Source of the DNA: Bacillus nitratireducens | GTDB lineage: Bacteria; Bacillota; Bacilli; Bacillales; Bacillaceae_G | Direction of reading: 5' to 3' | NCBI RefSeq assembly: GCF_001884135.1 | Contig: NZ_MAOC01000027.1 | Location: 178,472 to 242,471 of the forward strand | DNA length: 64,000 nucleotides | Shown: piece by piece, positions 1 to 8,459 of the stretch | How positions within the stretch are numbered: the first letter of the stretch is position 1 | Layout of the letters: every line of letters begins with the position of its first letter | Notes under the pieces: generated by a model | What the model was told of the DNA's origin: nothing | What the model saw: the letters and a program-made list of their open reading frames with translations, nothing else | Databases searched by the model: none | Made by a program: the position numbers and the translations under genes

Positions 1-113
1 TCGCCATAAAAGTCCCAAGTGTCACCTACAGTCTCACATTTTAGCTTACTAAAATCCCAACCGTTTTCACTTCCCACTTTATCATAAAAGTTTTTGTACT
101 CTAATTCATTCAT
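1..113 (-). CDS. Partial SAM-dependent methyltransferase (N-terminus)
   Basis: The minus strand reads from an ATG at 113 with a good ribosome site (AAAGGGG) just upstream, and stays open to the window edge. The 37 visible residues begin MNELEYKNFYDKVG and contain NGWDFSKLKC. They resemble the start of class I methyltransferases common in the B. cereus group, but no SAM-binding motif is inside the window, so the family call is by resemblance only. The gene is cut by the edge and is not necessarily broken. The 278 bases between it and the HxlR gene hold its promoter region and nothing else I can support. Confidence 0.55.
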   Translation of the reverse strand, partial: MNELEYKNFYDKVGSENGWDFSKLKCETVGDTWDFYG

Positions 114-391
114 TTTATTATTTCCCCTTTACAAAAATGTATTAAATGTTTATGATGATCCTCGAAATAGACTCAAAGTTGATATTTTCGTAAATCTCCT
201 TTTTTATCTGGTACGCATTTTTTCAGCCCCGAACAACTAGTTACTTCGAAAGATACACCATTTCATCTATATCACCTCATCTAGAAGACTGCATATACAA
301 TAACCTATAACACTATTTAATTATATATTATAAAATACAAATTATTAAAACGATATGTTTCGACACATCACATTTAATTTACATAATAATA

Positions 392-730
392 TTATAGTTT
401 ATTTTTATCGATATATTCTAAATGTCCTCTTCCCCAACCACACATACTATCTAAAACAGTACTAACTGTTTTTCCATGCTCAGTTAAGCTATATTCCACT
501 TTAGGTGGTATTTCTTGATAAATTTCGCGTTTTATTAGTTGATCTTGTTCTAATTCACGAAGCTGCTTCGCTAATGTTCCTTGAGAAATGTCTGGTATTA
601 ATCGCTTTAATTCACCAAACCGTTTCGTTCCATCTGTTAATAATATAAATAAAATGAGTTGTTTCCATTTACCTCCGATTATTTGTAATGTTGCTATTAC
701 CCCTTTTAATTTCGGTTCCTCTAAATTCAT
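392..730 (-). CDS. HxlR-family winged-helix transcriptional regulator
   Basis: A DNA-binding protein of about 112 residues with the typical HxlR layout: an N-terminal IIGGKWK segment, a winged helix around residues 25-75 ([20 protein letters not shown]) and a wing ending in EYSLTEHGK. Family members respond to electrophiles or redox signals, but no conserved N-terminal cysteine is visible; the only Cys is near the C-terminus (SMCGWG). I chose the ATG at 730; GTG codons at 742 and 739 are alternatives because the ribosome site (GGGAGGA) directly abuts them. It is transcribed divergently from the SDR gene at 907, the usual arrangement for a regulator and its target. Confidence 0.88.
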   Translation of the reverse strand: MNLEEPKLKGVIATLQIIGGKWKQLILFILLTDGTKRFGELKRLIPDISQGTLAKQLRELEQDQLIKREIYQEIPPKVEYSLTEHGKTVSTVLDSMCGWGRGHLEYIDKNKL

Positions 731-788
731 TTTCCTCACCACTCCTCCCAGTAATTTTTTATATTATGTATCCATACAACAAGCGATT

Positions 789-829
789 AGTACGAAATTC
801 GCGGCTAAGTACATTTAAAGTGCGTACTT
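789..829. promoter_or_regulatory. Candidate HxlR operator in divergent intergenic region
   Basis: The 164-base gap between the HxlR and SDR genes contains repeated GTAC half sites. AAGTAC at 807-812 and GTACTT at 824-829 form a perfect 6-base inverted repeat with an 11-base spacer, and a further TAGTACG lies at 789-795. HxlR-family proteins such as YodB bind TACT/AGTA-type inverted repeats in divergent promoters, so this is the likely operator. No binding data are available here. Confidence 0.4.
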
Positions 830-906
830 TTCAGTAGTCATTTTTTAACGAATAATAAAATTAACACAACTTATTTTAAATCTTATATTAAGGGAGATGT
901 TTAATC

Positions 907-1623
907 ATGTCTATTACTGCATTAAAAGATAAACATATCGTTATCATTGGTGGAAGTTCTGGTATTGGATTAGCAACAGCAAAACAAGCAATCGAACAAG
1001 GCGCACATGTTATTATTGCAGGACGCTCGGAAGAAAAATTAAAAGTTGCTCGAGAAGTAATAAATAACAACCATCTTCAAACATATGTATTGGATAACCA
1101 AGATAAAAACCAATTACAAGATTTTTTCAAGAGAGTTGGGAATTTTAATCATTTATTCACACCAGGAGCCTCTTACACACTTGGACCAATAACTGCTACG
1201 GATGATATCGCCGAAAGCAGCTTTATCGGAAAGTTTTGGCCACAATATTATGCCGTAAAATATGCAATTCCTTTTCTCTCAAACTCTGGATCTATCGTAT
1301 TAATGTCCGGTGCATTTAGTCAACGGCCACTTAAAGGAGCGCCTGCTTACGGAGCTTGTAATGGCGCTATTGAAAGTTTAGGAAAAGCTTTAGCTGTTGA
1401 ATTAGCTCCAATTAGAGTTAATGTTGTTTCTCCTGGAACGATACGAAGGGAAAATGAACAAAACGAAAATAGACTAGCTGCTTATGAAGCTTATAAATCC
1501 CTTTCTCTTGTACAGAGACCTGGGCATAATGATGAAATTGCGCATACTGTACTATATTTAATGCAAAATAGTTTTTCTACAGGTAATGTATTATTTCCTG
1601 ATGGAGGATACACTTACCATTAA
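907..1623 (+). CDS. SDR-family oxidoreductase with atypical active site
   Basis: A 238-residue Rossmann-fold short-chain dehydrogenase/reductase. The cofactor loop GGSSGIG is at residues 15-21, VVSPG follows strand 6 and FPDGGYT closes the C-terminus. The usual catalytic motif YxxxK reads YGACN, so the conserved lysine is replaced by asparagine. Some atypical SDR subgroups lack canonical residues and may be weak enzymes or binding proteins; I cannot tell which applies. The ATG at 907 follows AGGGAGATG with normal spacing. It is divergent from the HxlR regulator, which probably represses it. A terminator follows at 1636. Confidence 0.85.
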   Translation: MSITALKDKHIVIIGGSSGIGLATAKQAIEQGAHVIIAGRSEEKLKVAREVINNNHLQTYVLDNQDKNQLQDFFKRVGNFNHLFTPGASYTLGPITATDDIAESSFIGKFWPQYYAVKYAIPFLSNSGSIVLMSGAFSQRPLKGAPAYGACNGAIESLGKALAVELAPIRVNVVSPGTIRRENEQNENRLAAYEAYKSLSLVQRPGHNDEIAHTVLYLMQNSFSTGNVLFPDGGYTYH

Positions 1624-1635
1624 ATTATTTAAAAC

Positions 1636-1662
1636 AAAAGCCACTTATTAAGGTGGCTTTTT
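1636..1662 (+). terminator. Terminator after SDR gene
   Basis: A nine-base stem (AAAAGCCAC paired with GTGGCTTTT) followed by T residues lies 13 bases after the SDR stop codon. Confidence 0.8.
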
Positions 1663-1673
1663 GTTGCTAATCT

Positions 1674-1827
1674 AGAAACTGCTGAAGTAATACAGGATCC
1701 TTTTTTAAAAGTTCTGCTAAAAACAAAAGTTGAGAGATACATGCAATTGTGAAATTGAAACAAGAAAGAGTGGTAATCTGTCTTGATATTTACGGGCAAA
1801 TTTATGATAAAGAAAAAAAGGCATAAT
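1674..1827 (+). pseudogene. Unidentified coding remnant
   Basis: The plus strand shows two coding-like stretches in different frames: one containing ETAEVIQDPFLKVLLKTKVE and ending at a TGA near 1753, then one containing LKQERVVICLDIYGQIYDKE and ending at 1827. A one-base frame change would join them. There is no start codon or ribosome site. This looks like the tail of a decayed gene; I do not recognise the family. Confidence 0.25.
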
Positions 1828-1848
1828 TTATATGCCTTTTTCTTTATC
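1806..1848. terminator. Bidirectional terminator
   Basis: A long near-perfect hairpin: GATAAAGAAAAA..AGGCATA pairs with TATGCCT..TTTTTCTTTATC around a 5-base loop. Both flanks give U-rich tails. Confidence 0.75.
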
Positions 1849-2062
1849 ATTATTTAATTGGATATGACATCTCTGTAACACAATTATTTTTCTCTATAAA
1901 TTATCTACCTCAAAGCTCAACTTTAGCTTAACATTTATTATATGAGAGTTAACCATTTTTAATGATTAAAATAACAATTAAATATGTTATTTTTACATAA
2001 TTAAAACCATGCATTTTCATCCTTATAACTAATTAATTTAATCGTTATACTAGTTATTCCGT

Positions 2063-5000
2063 TTAATTATTTGTCTCCAGACATTCATAAACTGCCATCA
2101 TTTCTCGCTTATTCAACTCACGAATTCGATTAAATATTAGAATGTCTGCAACATCCTCAGTTCGTAAACTTTCATCCACAACATCACTAACTTTTCCAGT
2201 TAACCATGTTTGTACATCTATGCCATCAACAATTTCTTTAAGCCCTTCATCATTAATACCACTTGCATTACAAGTTATACATGGAATTGTTAATTTAAAC
2301 ACGCCATCATGTAGATTATCTTCGGTTATAACTTTTTTTCCGTTACAGAATGGGCAGGGGTTGCTTTTTTTTATTTTATTAATTTGGGTAACTAATTTTT
2401 TATAACCAAATGCTTCATACACATATGTTAATTTTTTATATTTTCCATTTGTGAAATACTTATCTATGATAGTTTCTCTTGTTTCATTGATATTTTGGAA
2501 ATCACAAATAGTCACCTTATTATTATTGCTGATTGATTCGATATTACCTTTAATTTCGCCCCAGAATGGTAAAACATTTTGTAACACCATTTCATAGTTT
2601 GAAAAGCTTGCTTGTTCTAATTCAAACATTTTCAGTGCGACTTGTGTTTTCCTAGGCAGTAAAGAGACATCTTCTGTCATAATCATATTGTCACCTACGA
2701 TAGATTTCAATTTGATGAGTACAGGTAAATCTCCTACAATTTTTATTATTTCATTAAGCGGCTGATTGATAATTTCACGAATATCTGTATCTCCAAATTT
2801 AAGCGGTTTATGATGATTTAAAACCGTCCCCTTACAAATTGGACATGTCATCATTTCTTTAGAAGACTTAATTTCTTCTTTAATTGCTGCTTTAGAAATA
2901 ACAATATATCCACCGATGATTGTATTAAATCCTACCCATGTTCTACGTGTCTTGCCTTTCTTATCATAAAATGACTTATCAAAATAGCCGTACCAAAATG
3001 TATGTTTTTCTTCCTCAGACATACCATTATAGCTCTTTGACAAATCATGACCAAGCTCATTTTTAATTTTTTCAAATAGAAATTCCATTTTTTCATATTG
3101 ATAAAATTTTAATACTTTCATGATTTCAGGACCGAATAGACCATCCCAAAATGGAACATTTTTATCTTGAATTGTAATTTCTTTATCAAAAACTTCAATT
3201 TGAAGACGTCCCGAACATGATGGGCAATGATTATCCTGAGAATAGAAATCGAAGCTTCTCGTATCTTTATTAGTCGGATGAGCAGCTACAATATGATTGA
3301 TCAATCCACCAATTTCATATAAGAAACTATATTGACTATACAAATGTCTTTCGAGATCAATAGCAACAACAGGTGCAATTGTATCAGATTCGTATTCACC
3401 GTAAATTAAACGAGCCATTGATGATAAGCTTTTTAATATGCCACCCTTATAGATGTTTTCTGAATTTTTAAAATAATCAATATGATTTTCTTCTAAATAA
3501 TTAATTCCATTTTGTTGATTCAGTGTTGAAGAAATATGTATTTGCTCAGCATTATTCAGACTGCTTTTTTGACGATAATAATCCTCATGACTTACTACAT
3601 CAAGATGCTCTATAGATTCAAGCTGTCTTTTTCCAAAATCGACAATATAATCAGAGCTTTCTAACATGTAACTATTATGTTCAATCATAATGATAGAGAC
3701 TGATTCATCTTGCAATATCCCTCTAACACTATCTATAAATTGATTTAAAATATTTTGCGATAAACCTTTTGATGGCTCATCAAAAATAAACAATGTATAT
3801 GGATTTCTTGTTTTTGCAAATAACTCAGAAACTAAATGAACACATTGAAACTCACCCGTTGATAATGTTTGTGTTTTTCGTTCTAATGTTAAATAGCCCA
3901 GTCCTAATTTGATTAGTAGGCTCAAGCGTTTATACGCAATATCTTCATTTGGAATTTCATCAATAATATCCTCAATTGAGCGCTCAAAAATATCATCAAT
4001 TTCTTCACTATACTTTGTCAGTTTCTTTTTAATATCTAGGAAAGTTGCTACAGTTGATCGACTTGTAATCGATTGGTTTCGATCTTGCCCTACCATAACT
4101 AGTTTATCTTTTGGATATCGATTCAAGAAATCTGTAGCTAAACACTCATTGACAAGTGTAGATTTCCCGCATCCAGACTCTCCTGTAACAGTTACAAGTC
4201 TATTTTTAGGAATCTGAAACTCAGTCATTTGGATATTTCGGCAATTTAATTCATGGAATGTATAATATTCTGTTGGCATTTCGTAATTTCGTTCCGATAG
4301 TATTGGCTTTGGCCTTGGTGATTCTTTTACGATTTTTCCACCATATTTTCCACTACCAGGTCCGAAGAACATTTGCTTATCCGTTGTATCCAGTACTGTA
4401 TCTGAATGATCAATGAGCCAAATTTGATTTTTACACCCTAATTTTTTGATCTCTTCTAATATTTGTAATAATGTTTCGTGATCAAGCCCCACGGAAATCT
4501 CATCAATAATAATTACAGCATTTTCACTTACTGCCATGAATTCAGCTAAGTAAAGTCGTGTTAATTCTCCACCTGACAACGTACCCATAATTCGATTTAA
4601 TGTTAAATAACCAATGTTCATATTAACTATATTTTGCAGTATATGTTGTTTTGCTTCGCTAATATTTAATTCTTCTGCTAATGAAAGAATAGATTCAACA
4701 CTTAAATCGTTAATATCTGAAATTGTATGTGGTTTAGCGAACAAATCAAATACATGTTGTTCAATTTCCTCACTATAACGTTTCCCCTTACATTTTTTAC
4801 ACTCAATATTTTTAGTAGTACCACGCCCTTTACAGCCAGCACACCAACCTAATTGATTATTAAATGAAAAGACTTCAGGAGAAAGATTAAATTCTTCCGC
4901 TAGTTTTTCACGAATCTCTTTAAAAACACCTGTATGAGTACCAATCGTCGAACGCGGATTGGAAGAAATTGATGATTTCCCTAAAAATAGTACTAAAGGC

Positions 5001-5233
5001 ATTTCTTCCATTTTAATTGCACTAAAATTAGTTTCCATAATATTAGGAAATAAATATTGATATTCAGCCTTTGGCAATAAGGAAACTAGACGCTTCTTTG
5101 ATTCTTCACCAATTGTTTGACAAAGAGTTGTTTTTCCAGATCCAGATAAACCAGCAATACCAAGTGATTTATTAAATGGAATGACAGTATCAAGTTTATT
5201 TATGTTATTAGCAATTAATTGATTTACTTTCAT
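2063..5233 (-). CDS. UvrA-like ABC ATPase with extra C-terminal zinc-finger module
   Basis: A 1056-residue UvrA-family protein. The first 535 residues are a compact UvrA: Walker A GLSGSGKTT at 28-36, a zinc finger (Cys131/134/145/148), signature LSGGE 219-223, Walker B IIIDE 241-245 and H-loop His276; then a second set with Walker A GESGCGKST 351-359, signature LSTGE 457-461 and Walker B FDEP near 484. The last 500 residues have no Walker A but carry isolated CxxC pairs (670/673, 797/800, 960/963, 985/988) and a segment PVVAID near 621 that recalls the UvrA insertion domain. Canonical UvrA is about 950 residues with one finger set per half. DNA repair or antibiotic self-protection (DrrC-like) are both possible; no uvrB or biosynthetic partner is adjacent. 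The ATG follows GAGGTTAAT. Confidence 0.8.
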   Translation of the reverse strand: MKVNQLIANNINKLDTVIPFNKSLGIAGLSGSGKTTLCQTIGEESKKRLVSLLPKAEYQYLFPNIMETNFSAIKMEEMPLVLFLGKSSISSNPRSTIGTHTGVFKEIREKLAEEFNLSPEVFSFNNQLGWCAGCKGRGTTKNIECKKCKGKRYSEEIEQHVFDLFAKPHTISDINDLSVESILSLAEELNISEAKQHILQNIVNMNIGYLTLNRIMGTLSGGELTRLYLAEFMAVSENAVIIIDEISVGLDHETLLQILEEIKKLGCKNQIWLIDHSDTVLDTTDKQMFFGPGSGKYGGKIVKESPRPKPILSERNYEMPTEYYTFHELNCRNIQMTEFQIPKNRLVTVTGESGCGKSTLVNECLATDFLNRYPKDKLVMVGQDRNQSITSRSTVATFLDIKKKLTKYSEEIDDIFERSIEDIIDEIPNEDIAYKRLSLLIKLGLGYLTLERKTQTLSTGEFQCVHLVSELFAKTRNPYTLFIFDEPSKGLSQNILNQFIDSVRGILQDESVSIIMIEHNSYMLESSDYIVDFGKRQLESIEHLDVVSHEDYYRQKSSLNNAEQIHISSTLNQQNGINYLEENHIDYFKNSENIYKGGILKSLSSMARLIYGEYESDTIAPVVAIDLERHLYSQYSFLYEIGGLINHIVAAHPTNKDTRSFDFYSQDNHCPSCSGRLQIEVFDKEITIQDKNVPFWDGLFGPEIMKVLKFYQYEKMEFLFEKIKNELGHDLSKSYNGMSEEEKHTFWYGYFDKSFYDKKGKTRRTWVGFNTIIGGYIVISKAAIKEEIKSSKEMMTCPICKGTVLNHHKPLKFGDTDIREIINQPLNEIIKIVGDLPVLIKLKSIVGDNMIMTEDVSLLPRKTQVALKMFELEQASFSNYEMVLQNVLPFWGEIKGNIESISNNNKVTICDFQNINETRETIIDKYFTNGKYKKLTYVYEAFGYKKLVTQINKIKKSNPCPFCNGKKVITEDNLHDGVFKLTIPCITCNASGINDEGLKEIVDGIDVQTWLTGKVSDVVDESLRTEDVADILIFNRIRELNKREMMAVYECLETNN

Positions 5234-5312
5234 ATTAACCTCTATTCTTATTTTTCCACAAAATCATTTTTATAATATAATAATTATATAATGAATATTA
5301 TTTATTATACAA

Positions 5313-5792
5313 TTACCCTCTCACTCCATGAATCTTATCCTTGTATCTTTCAAACCATTGTTGCCATTCACTTTTAGAAAATTCTTTCTCTTCCCCTTCT
5401 AAAACGGAAGAAAAAAGATCTAAACAAATATGCCAACCAGCTATATCTTTCGGTGTATGATCAGTTAATTCATGAATGTATTCTTTAAGAAGTAAAAGAG
5501 AACCATTTTCCTCTTTATGTATTTCAAATCGGACACGATCTTTATCCCATGTGAATTCAAGTACTGAATTTAGTTGGCACTCTAATATATCAATATTTAA
5601 AAATGAACCATCCATCATGTCAAATTTTATAATTCCACCTGTTTTAAGGTTTTCAATTTGTAAATTGGACATCCACTTTTTTAACTTATTATTATCTGTT
5701 AATACAGACCAAACTTCTTCTATCGAATATGAAAAATAACGGTCAAATTGTACTACGTATTCATTACCCCGTTTACCTATTACAGCTAACAT
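5313..5792 (-). CDS. SRPBCC / AHSA1-like domain protein
   Basis: A 159-residue single-domain protein of the START/SRPBCC helix-grip fold. FDRYFSYSIEEVWSVLTD near residue 16 is the typical first strand and helix, followed by KLKKWMSN and a GG turn. Homologues bind hydrophobic ligands or resemble the Aha1 C-terminal domain, and most bacterial members have no known substrate. The start is supported by GGAGG about 10 bases upstream. It lies 79 bases from the UvrA-like gene on the same strand and may be transcribed ahead of it. Confidence 0.75.
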   Translation of the reverse strand: MLAVIGKRGNEYVVQFDRYFSYSIEEVWSVLTDNNKLKKWMSNLQIENLKTGGIIKFDMMDGSFLNIDILECQLNSVLEFTWDKDRVRFEIHKEENGSLLLLKEYIHELTDHTPKDIAGWHICLDLFSSVLEGEEKEFSKSEWQQWFERYKDKIHGVRG

Positions 5793-5890
5793 TATTAATT
5801 AACCTCCTCTTCACCAAAACGAATATACGTTCTATTTTTATTTTACATGATTTCATTTAAAAAAGATATCTCTATTACCCCCATACTAGT

Positions 5891-6628
5891 TTAAGACTTT
5901 TTTGTTACCTCCAAAATTGATTGACTTATTATATATGAGAGCTCTAATCTGGTTGACCATGCTTTTATTGGATCCATAATATTATCTTGGTTAAGCTTGT
6001 TCACATATTTTAAACCGTCCACTGCCATGTAACCAATATTAAAATCTGTAAAAGTATTTATAATCATTGGCCATTCTCCATCAGTCATTCTACATTTAGA
6101 ATATTTTATTATGTGATTTATTGCTCGTTTTGATAGCGCACATGAACCAGCTGTAATATCTACTTCTTTCCCTAATTGTAATGACATAATTTTATTTGAT
6201 ACTGTTTCTGTAACTTGCCATTCTTCAGGATGCGTTTGAAAAGCTGTTTCCGTTCTCCCAATGATTAAATAATCTACATCCACTATATTCTGAATGAAAG
6301 AATTAAGCTCAGCTGGATATTCTTTGATCCAAGTTAGTAAACGATCAAAGTCACAATAATGATAGTAATCATGATCATAGTTACTAACAAAATGCAGAGA
6401 ATCCCTACGTGCACTTCCTACCCCTGATTTTTCTACTATGTTTATATGAAAGTTACATTCCTCCAGTTCTTTTACAATCTCTCTTGGAGTTACATTACTA
6501 ATTGTTATACATTTTTCGTCATAATTTAAATTTAACAGTTCCTCTTTTAATTCTTTTATTGCAGCTAATAATCCCCCTGTTGGATCATGAGTAATGCATG
6601 TTAATGCTACTTGTTTTACAAGTTTCAT
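5891..6628 (-). CDS. GT-A-fold glycosyltransferase-like protein
   Basis: A protein of 245 residues from the ATG at 6628, which has GGGAGGA about 9 bases upstream; a longer TTG-initiated reading is less likely because it would overlap that site. Features fit a small GT-A nucleotide-sugar transferase fold: an N-terminal strand (VALTCITHDP) followed by a helix (LLAAIKELKEELLNL), GSARRDSL, and a DxD-like acidic pair in HYCDFDRLL. No transmembrane segment is seen. The donor and acceptor are unknown and the assignment rests on pattern only. It precedes the SRPBCC gene on the same strand by 98 bases. Confidence 0.5.
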   Translation of the reverse strand: MKLVKQVALTCITHDPTGGLLAAIKELKEELLNLNYDEKCITISNVTPREIVKELEECNFHINIVEKSGVGSARRDSLHFVSNYDHDYYHYCDFDRLLTWIKEYPAELNSFIQNIVDVDYLIIGRTETAFQTHPEEWQVTETVSNKIMSLQLGKEVDITAGSCALSKRAINHIIKYSKCRMTDGEWPMIINTFTDFNIGYMAVDGLKYVNKLNQDNIMDPIKAWSTRLELSYIISQSILEVTKKS

Positions 6629-6653
6629 ACTATATTTTCCTCCCTCTGACAAA

Positions 6654-6680
6654 TTAAAAAGCAGAAAGAATACTTTCTGC
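6654..6680 (-). terminator. Terminator after methyltransferase gene
   Basis: A perfect 8-base stem (GCAGAAAG with CTTTCTGC) is followed on the minus strand by five Ts. It separates the methyltransferase at 6828 from the GT-like gene. Confidence 0.75.
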
Positions 6681-6827
6681 GCATTTTATAATAAATAATA
6701 TATTTTGTATGTTCAATTTAACTCGTATTATATAATTTTAAGAATCTCTGTTATGTTGTTCCCTCATAAAAAAACGCCGCTGCGACTCATGAAATTATAG
6801 TACTAGCACCTGCTTTAGTTGAATGAC

Positions 6828-7388
6828 TTAACGTTTAATTGCATCAACAATTAGCGATGGAAAACCAAGTTTATCGCCTCTATTTCTAGAATCATACTTT
6901 TTCGAACGGAAAATAACACCATCGTTTGCATCCCATTCATTGTAATAAAATTGACCATTTTCATCACAATATTCAAGTAAAACTACCTCAAATCCAGCAA
7001 TTTCAAACATTTTCGTTAATGTTTTATAATTATGAACAATTTTATGACTTGCTGCTGGGTGATCTTTCGGACCAGGCCCGCCTATTTGAACTATATTTTG
7101 ATATGCTTCATCTCGGAAAAACGCATCAGGAACACCGCACCGAATATGCCCTGCTGGCTTTAAAAATTTATAACAAATTTCAGCTGCTTTTACACCTTCT
7201 TCAAACGTAAGGTGTTCCCATACATGCTCTGCTAAAATAGCTGAAATGGAATTGTATTCAAATCTTTCTGCCCAAGTGGTATTGTCTAGTAAATTAAGTT
7301 CATCTTCTTGAGTTTGAATCCAACCTGGATTATTATTAAATACTCCAGCTCCGACTACTACTTTAATTTCGTTTTGCTTAATTGCCAT
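6828..7388 (-). CDS. Methyltransferase-domain protein (SAM-dependent, type 11-like)
   Basis: A 186-residue protein. AEHVWEHLTFEEGVKAAEICYKFLKPAGHIRCGVPD matches (in pieces) the motif II to III region of class I methyltransferases, where EHVWEH and LKPAGHIR are the usual landmarks. The normal first glycine-rich SAM loop is reduced to VVVGAGV near the N-terminus, so the front of the fold is short. The ATG at 7388 sits five bases after GAGGTGA; a GTG nine bases further upstream overlaps that site and is less likely. The start lies just after the stop of a coding fragment, suggesting former translational coupling. Confidence 0.7.
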   Translation of the reverse strand: MAIKQNEIKVVVGAGVFNNNPGWIQTQEDELNLLDNTTWAERFEYNSISAILAEHVWEHLTFEEGVKAAEICYKFLKPAGHIRCGVPDAFFRDEAYQNIVQIGGPGPKDHPAASHKIVHNYKTLTKMFEIAGFEVVLLEYCDENGQFYYNEWDANDGVIFRSKKYDSRNRGDKLGFPSLIVDAIKR

Positions 7389-7398
7389 CACTTTCACC

Positions 7399-7560
7399 TC
7401 ATAAATCTTTTAATGTATTAACATATTCTATGTTTACTATATATTTTCCTTTTTCAACTAAAGTGCCAGTTAGCTCAATAAGATATGTGACAAGACTTCT
7501 GTTATTTTTACTTATCCTCCCACATACAGCAAAAACGTCTATAGTGCAAAATAAAAAGCG
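7399..7560 (-). pseudogene. 5'-truncated coding fragment
   Basis: Directly upstream of the methyltransferase start, the minus strand is open for over 50 codons and reads IDVFAVCGRISKNNRSLVTY, then IELTGTLVEKGKYIVNIEYV, ending TGA at 7399. There is no in-frame ATG, GTG or TTG, and a terminator hairpin sits at its 5' side. It looks like the C-terminal end of a gene that lost its front. The family is not recognised. Confidence 0.35.
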
Positions 7561-7585
7561 AAAGGAATAATTCCTTCCGCTTTTT
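7553..7585 (-). terminator. Terminator after tandem GNAT gene
   Basis: The stem AAAAAGCG..AAGGAA with TTCCTT..CGCTTTTT (one bulge) overlaps the stop region of the acetyltransferase gene; the minus-strand tail is T-rich. Confidence 0.75.
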
Positions 7586-8432
7586 ATAGCAATAAATACA
7601 TTTCATATTGTGCTAAAGAATTCTTTTCAAATCCAGATTTCTTTAAAAACCCTTCCAGTAAATTGTTGTTTGGAAACCCAATTGATAAACTTGATAACTT
7701 TAATTCTTCACTTGCTATCTGTAATAATTTCGTCCCAACACCAATATTTCTATAGTCTTTGTCTATGAAAATAAAACTAATTTTTCCTTGTTCATTTACA
7801 CATACAGAACCTTTTATATCACTATCAACATATGCACCGTAAAATGTATGATTTGTTTTTTCGATATAATCAATATCATTTTGCCAATTTATATGGAAGT
7901 TTAACCATTTCTGAATTTCAACTTTAAATGTTGGAAATTCTAATTGTTTTACTTCAATATTTTTATTACTTTTATTCATTATTTCAGTTAAATCATTTAG
8001 ATTATAATAAGAAAGATCATATACTTTTTCATAACCTAATTTTTTATAAAATTGAATCGCACGATCGTTTCCTACAATAACTTCAAGAAAAAGCTGCTTA
8101 CATTTATTTTGTGTTGCTTCTTCTTTATGTAACTCAAATAACTTTTGACTTACACCAATGCCGCGAAACTCTGGATGAACCGCTAATGTTCCGCAGCGCA
8201 TTGTTTTTATACTTTCATATACCTTAATACCACCAAGTATTACGCCAACACATTTGTCACCGTCTAAAGCAAGAAAGGAGTGTTCCAGTGAATTCCCTTC
8301 TGGTCCAAAAAACCTTTTTATAAAGTCTTCTTTTGAAACATCCATTTTAATAATATAATCTGAAAATCCATCCTTAAAAGCTTCATATACCAAATCTATA
8401 CTGACTTCACTACATCTTTTGTATTGAATCAT
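7584..8432 (-). CDS. Tandem GNAT N-acetyltransferase
   Basis: A 282-residue protein with two GNAT folds. The first (about residues 1-140) has the acetyl-CoA loop in VHPEFRGIGVSQKLFELH and the terminal motif RAIQFYKKLGYEKV. The second (about 150-282) has IDKDYRNIGVGTKLLQIASE. Tandem GNATs usually have one catalytic and one structural half. The substrate is unknown. The start at 8432 follows GGAGGATTATATTTAT. The broken methyltransferase lies just upstream on the same strand, so these probably formed one transcription unit. Confidence 0.85.
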   Translation of the reverse strand: MIQYKRCSEVSIDLVYEAFKDGFSDYIIKMDVSKEDFIKRFFGPEGNSLEHSFLALDGDKCVGVILGGIKVYESIKTMRCGTLAVHPEFRGIGVSQKLFELHKEEATQNKCKQLFLEVIVGNDRAIQFYKKLGYEKVYDLSYYNLNDLTEIMNKSNKNIEVKQLEFPTFKVEIQKWLNFHINWQNDIDYIEKTNHTFYGAYVDSDIKGSVCVNEQGKISFIFIDKDYRNIGVGTKLLQIASEELKLSSLSIGFPNNNLLEGFLKKSGFEKNSLAQYEMYLLL

Positions 8433-8459
8433 ATAAATATAATCCTCCGCTATGATTTG

